The translations under genes were made by a program, and so were the position numbers. The notes beneath the pieces were generated by a model. The model made no database searches, had not been told where the DNA came from, and saw only the letters and a program-made list of their open reading frames with translations. Below, piece by piece: positions 60,998 through 64,000 of a DNA stretch of 64,000 nucleotides (position 1 is its first letter; each line of letters starts with the position of its first letter). This stretch comes from Billgrantia lactosivorans (GTDB taxonomy: Bacteria > Pseudomonadota > Gammaproteobacteria > Pseudomonadales > Halomonadaceae): assembly GCF_003254665.1 (NCBI RefSeq), contig NZ_QHGY01000002.1:1-64000 (forward strand), given 5' to 3'.

Positions 60998-61612
60998 CTA
61001 GGCGCTTTGCGTGACCGGCGTGCGCAGCAGCTGTGCCGAGAGCAGCGCCCACTGGTCGTCCCAGTGCTCGGTGGGGCGACGCTGGAAGTCGCTGCGCACG
61101 TACTGGGAGATCCGCCCCTCCGCCATGGCGATCAGCAGGTTGGCGGAAGCCGACACCGTCAGCACGGTGCGCCTTCGCTCGCGCAGTTCGGCTTCGCGCA
61201 GGACCTGCTTGAGCTGGGTCTCCAGGCGCTCGAAGAGCTGATGGATGCGCAGCCTGAGCCGGGCGGTCTCGCCGGTCAGCACGTCGCCCTCGAGCAGGCG
61301 CGACAGCCCCGGGTTCTTCTCGGCGAAGGCCAGCAGCAGGGTGAGAATCTGCCCGCAGCGTGGCACGGCCTCGTGTACCTCGTCGAGGATCCGGCTGATG
61401 CGCTCGAACAGGGTCTCCTCGATAAACGAGATCAGCCCCTCGAACATCCGCGCCTTGCTCGGGAAATGGCGGTAGAGTGCGGCTTCGGATACCCCCACCT
61501 GGCGGGCCAGCGCCGCGATGGTGATGCGCTTGCCGCTGTCTTCCTCCAGCATCAGGGCGAGCGCCTGCAGGATCTGCTCGCGCCGGCTGGACGTCTGTGT
61601 TGCCTGCGTCAT
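60998..61612 (-). CDS. slmA: Nucleoid occlusion factor SlmA
   Basis: TetR-family DNA-binding protein of 204 residues that blocks FtsZ ring formation over the nucleoid. The helix-turn-helix is [41 protein letters not shown], and the C-terminal half has [45 protein letters not shown], the SlmA-specific sequence. The ATG at 61612 gives [18 protein letters not shown]; the longer frame to 61717 is unrelated. Its downstream neighbour is rpoH, convergent. argB and algC lie upstream on the same strand. Confidence 0.95.
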   Translation of the reverse strand: MTQATQTSSRREQILQALALMLEEDSGKRITIAALARQVGVSEAALYRHFPSKARMFEGLISFIEETLFERISRILDEVHEAVPRCGQILTLLLAFAEKNPGLSRLLEGDVLTGETARLRLRIHQLFERLETQLKQVLREAELRERRRTVLTVSASANLLIAMAEGRISQYVRSDFQRRPTEHWDDQWALLSAQLLRTPVTQSA

Positions 61613-61685
61613 GTTGGAATGTGTCTTCTGGTTATTGGGTGGCCGGGGCCGCTCGCCCTGTGACGGGCACAGGGCAAGCAGACCC

Positions 61686-62615
<930 letters not shown>

Positions 62616-62638
62616 TCAGGGATACGTAAACGCCGTCG

Positions 62639-64000
62639 TCAGCTCGGCAGCGTCAGCGCCGGGTCGACCTGCTCGAGGGCGTCGGCAAAGCGGTTGCGGA
62701 TGCGTTCGAGCGCCGCATCGCTCTTGCCCTCGAAGCGCAGTACCAGCACCGGGGTGGTATTGGAGGCGCGGCACAGGCCCCAGCCGTCGGGGTAGTCGAC
62801 GCGGATGCCGTCGAGGGTGGTCTTGACGCCATCGTCGCCGAAGTCGCCCTCGCGAGCGAGCCTGTCGACCAGCTCGAACTTGTTCTCGTCGGTCACGTGC
62901 ACGTTGATCTCGGGGGTGCCGATGTCCTGCGGGTAGCGGGCGAAGAAGGTGTCCGCGTCCTCCTCCTGCTTGGACAGGATCTCCAGCAGCCGGGCGGCGC
63001 CGTAGAGGCCGTCGTCGAAGCCGTACCAGCGCTCCTGGAAGAAGATGTGGCCGCTCATCTCGCCGGCGAGCGCGGCGCCGGTCTCCTTCATGCGTGCCTT
63101 GATCAGCGAGTGGCCGGTGCGCCACATCTCCGGCGTGCCGCCGGCCCGCTCGACCACGCTCGCCAGGTTGCCGGTGCACTTGACGTCGAAGATCACCCGG
63201 GCGCCGGGGTTGCGTGCCAGCATGTCCTCGGCGAAGGCCATCATCAGGTGGTCGGGATAGATCAGCTCGCCGCGCGGCGTGACCACGCCGAGGCGGTCGC
63301 CGTCGCCGTCGAAGGCCAGGCCGATGTCGGCGCCGGTCTCCTTCACCGCGCGCATCAGGTCCTGCAGGTTCTCCACCTTGCCCGGGTCGGGGTGGTGGTT
63401 GGGGAAGTTGCCGTCGATCTCGGCGAACAGTGGCACGGTCTCGGCGCCGAGCCGCTCGATCAGCTTGGGGCCCAGCTCGCCTGCCACGCCGTTGCCGCAG
63501 TCGACCACCGCCTTGATCGGGCGCTCGAGCCTGATGTCGCCGACGATGCGCTCGAGGTAGGCGTCACGCACGTCCTCCTGGTGCACGCTGCCGCGACCTT
63601 CGGCCAGGTCGCCGGACGCGATGCGCTCGTACAGCGCGGTGATCGCCTCGCCCGAGAGCGTCTCGCCGCCCAGCACGATCTTGAAGCCGTTGTAGTCCGG
63701 CGGGTTGTGGCTGCCGGTGACCATCACCCCCGAGGCGGTGCCCTCCAGGAGGTGAGTGGCGAAGTAGAGCACCGGGGTGGGCACCATGCCGATGTCGATC
63801 ACGTCGCGCCCGGCGGCGGTCAGGCCCCGCATCAGCGCCTCGCTGAGTCGGGGGCCGGAGAGGCGGCCGTCGCGGGCCACCACCACGGTGGATTCGTTGC
63901 GCGCCGCGGCTTCCGAGCCGATGGCCCGGCCGATCTGCTCGACGGTCGCCTCGGTCAGCGTATCGTCGACGATGCCGCGGATGTCGTAGGCGCGAAAGAT
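62639..64000 (-). CDS. algC: Phosphomannomutase/phosphoglucomutase AlgC (5' end outside window)
   Basis: The reading frame is open to the window edge and lacks only its first residues. The visible N-terminus begins IFRAYDIRGIVDD, the usual start of AlgC after about ten residues. The active-site phosphoserine loop is VMVTGSHNPPDYNGFK, the metal loop DGDGDRLGVV, and the sugar-binding GEMSGHIFF appears as LAGEMSGHIFFQE. The C-terminal phosphate loop is VDYPDGWGLCRASNTTPVLVLRFE. It interconverts mannose/glucose 6- and 1-phosphates for exopolysaccharide and LPS. It is followed by argB on the same strand. Confidence 0.97.
   Translation of the reverse strand: MFRAYDIRGIVDDTLTEATVEQIGRAIGSEAAARNESTVVVARDGRLSGPRLSEALMRGLTAAGRDVIDIGMVPTPVLYFATHLLEGTASGVMVTGSHNPPDYNGFKIVLGGETLSGEAITALYERIASGDLAEGRGSVHQEDVRDAYLERIVGDIRLERPIKAVVDCGNGVAGELGPKLIERLGAETVPLFAEIDGNFPNHHPDPGKVENLQDLMRAVKETGADIGLAFDGDGDRLGVVTPRGELIYPDHLMMAFAEDMLARNPGARVIFDVKCTGNLASVVERAGGTPEMWRTGHSLIKARMKETGAALAGEMSGHIFFQERWYGFDDGLYGAARLLEILSKQEEDADTFFARYPQDIGTPEINVHVTDENKFELVDRLAREGDFGDDGVKTTLDGIRVDYPDGWGLCRASNTTPVLVLRFEGKSDAALERIRNRFADALEQVDPALTLPS

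Overview
The window is a gene-dense, high-GC stretch of a gammaproteobacterial chromosome. Gene order and product types fit a Halomonadaceae member (Halomonas-like); this is an inference from synteny and composition, not from a database search. Supporting blocks are rsmD / ftsY-ftsE-ftsX-rpoH; ffh divergent from ypjD and a corB-type gene; rpsP-rimM-trmD-rplS; xerD-dsbC-hom-thrC-recJ followed further on by prfB-lysS; minCDE; slmA / argB / algC; an acetoacetyl-CoA reductase (PHA metabolism); and PsrA-like operators in front of two fadL genes. The proteins are rich in Asp and Glu, as expected in a moderate halophile.

Layout. 1-390 holds two direct repeats, each followed by a terminator. 390-2644 has a small lipoprotein and a chemoreceptor. 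2648-13345 is a mosaic of housekeeping and accessory enzymes: a Tim44-like protein, an isochorismatase-family hydrolase, YaaA, an aldo/keto reductase, a Sel1 protein, a DEDDh exonuclease, a quinone oxidoreductase, a LOG-family protein, DUF501, YbaK, a thioesterase, a membrane protein and a MalY/PatB-type lyase. 13392-19177 has CnoX, then a compact vWA / kinase / PP2C signalling triad and an OafA-type acyltransferase. 19195-19516 has an initiator tRNA on the minus strand, its promoter, and a duplicated terminator unit carrying a tRNA 3'-end relic. 19673-26944 has phaB, a giant DUF349 protein, minCDE and sbcB. 27039-34264 has a pitrilysin-type protease, a SRAP-fold protein without its catalytic residues, a TetR regulator translationally coupled to a PlsC acyltransferase, a CorB-type transporter and YpjD. 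34541-38313 is the SRP/ribosome block (ffh, rpsP-rimM-trmD-rplS). 38398-44894 is xerD-dsbC-hom-thrC-recJ. 44977-49305 is an accessory insertion (YitT, VOC protein, two fadL). 49466-55835 has prfB with its programmed frameshift, lysS, a small acidic protein, an MFS exporter, bolA, a holD-like gene and rimI. 55887-64000 has zapB, rsmD, ftsYEX, rpoH, slmA, argB and the 3' part of algC.

How the parts work together. Several blocks serve division and envelope biogenesis (MinCDE, SlmA, ZapB, FtsEX). Others serve protein targeting and translation (Ffh, FtsY, S16, L19, RimM, TrmD, RF2, LysRS, RimI, RsmD), amino-acid synthesis (Hom, ThrC, ArgB), and fatty-acid uptake or lipid remodelling (FadL pair, TetR-PlsC, thioesterase, PhaB).

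The less ordinary elements are the vWA-kinase-PP2C triad, the SRAP protein with Ala at position 2, a divergent DnaX-complex psi subunit (HolD) hidden between bolA and rimI, and the tRNA-fMet/terminator duplication. No CRISPR array, insertion sequence, integrase of mobile type or prophage gene was seen.
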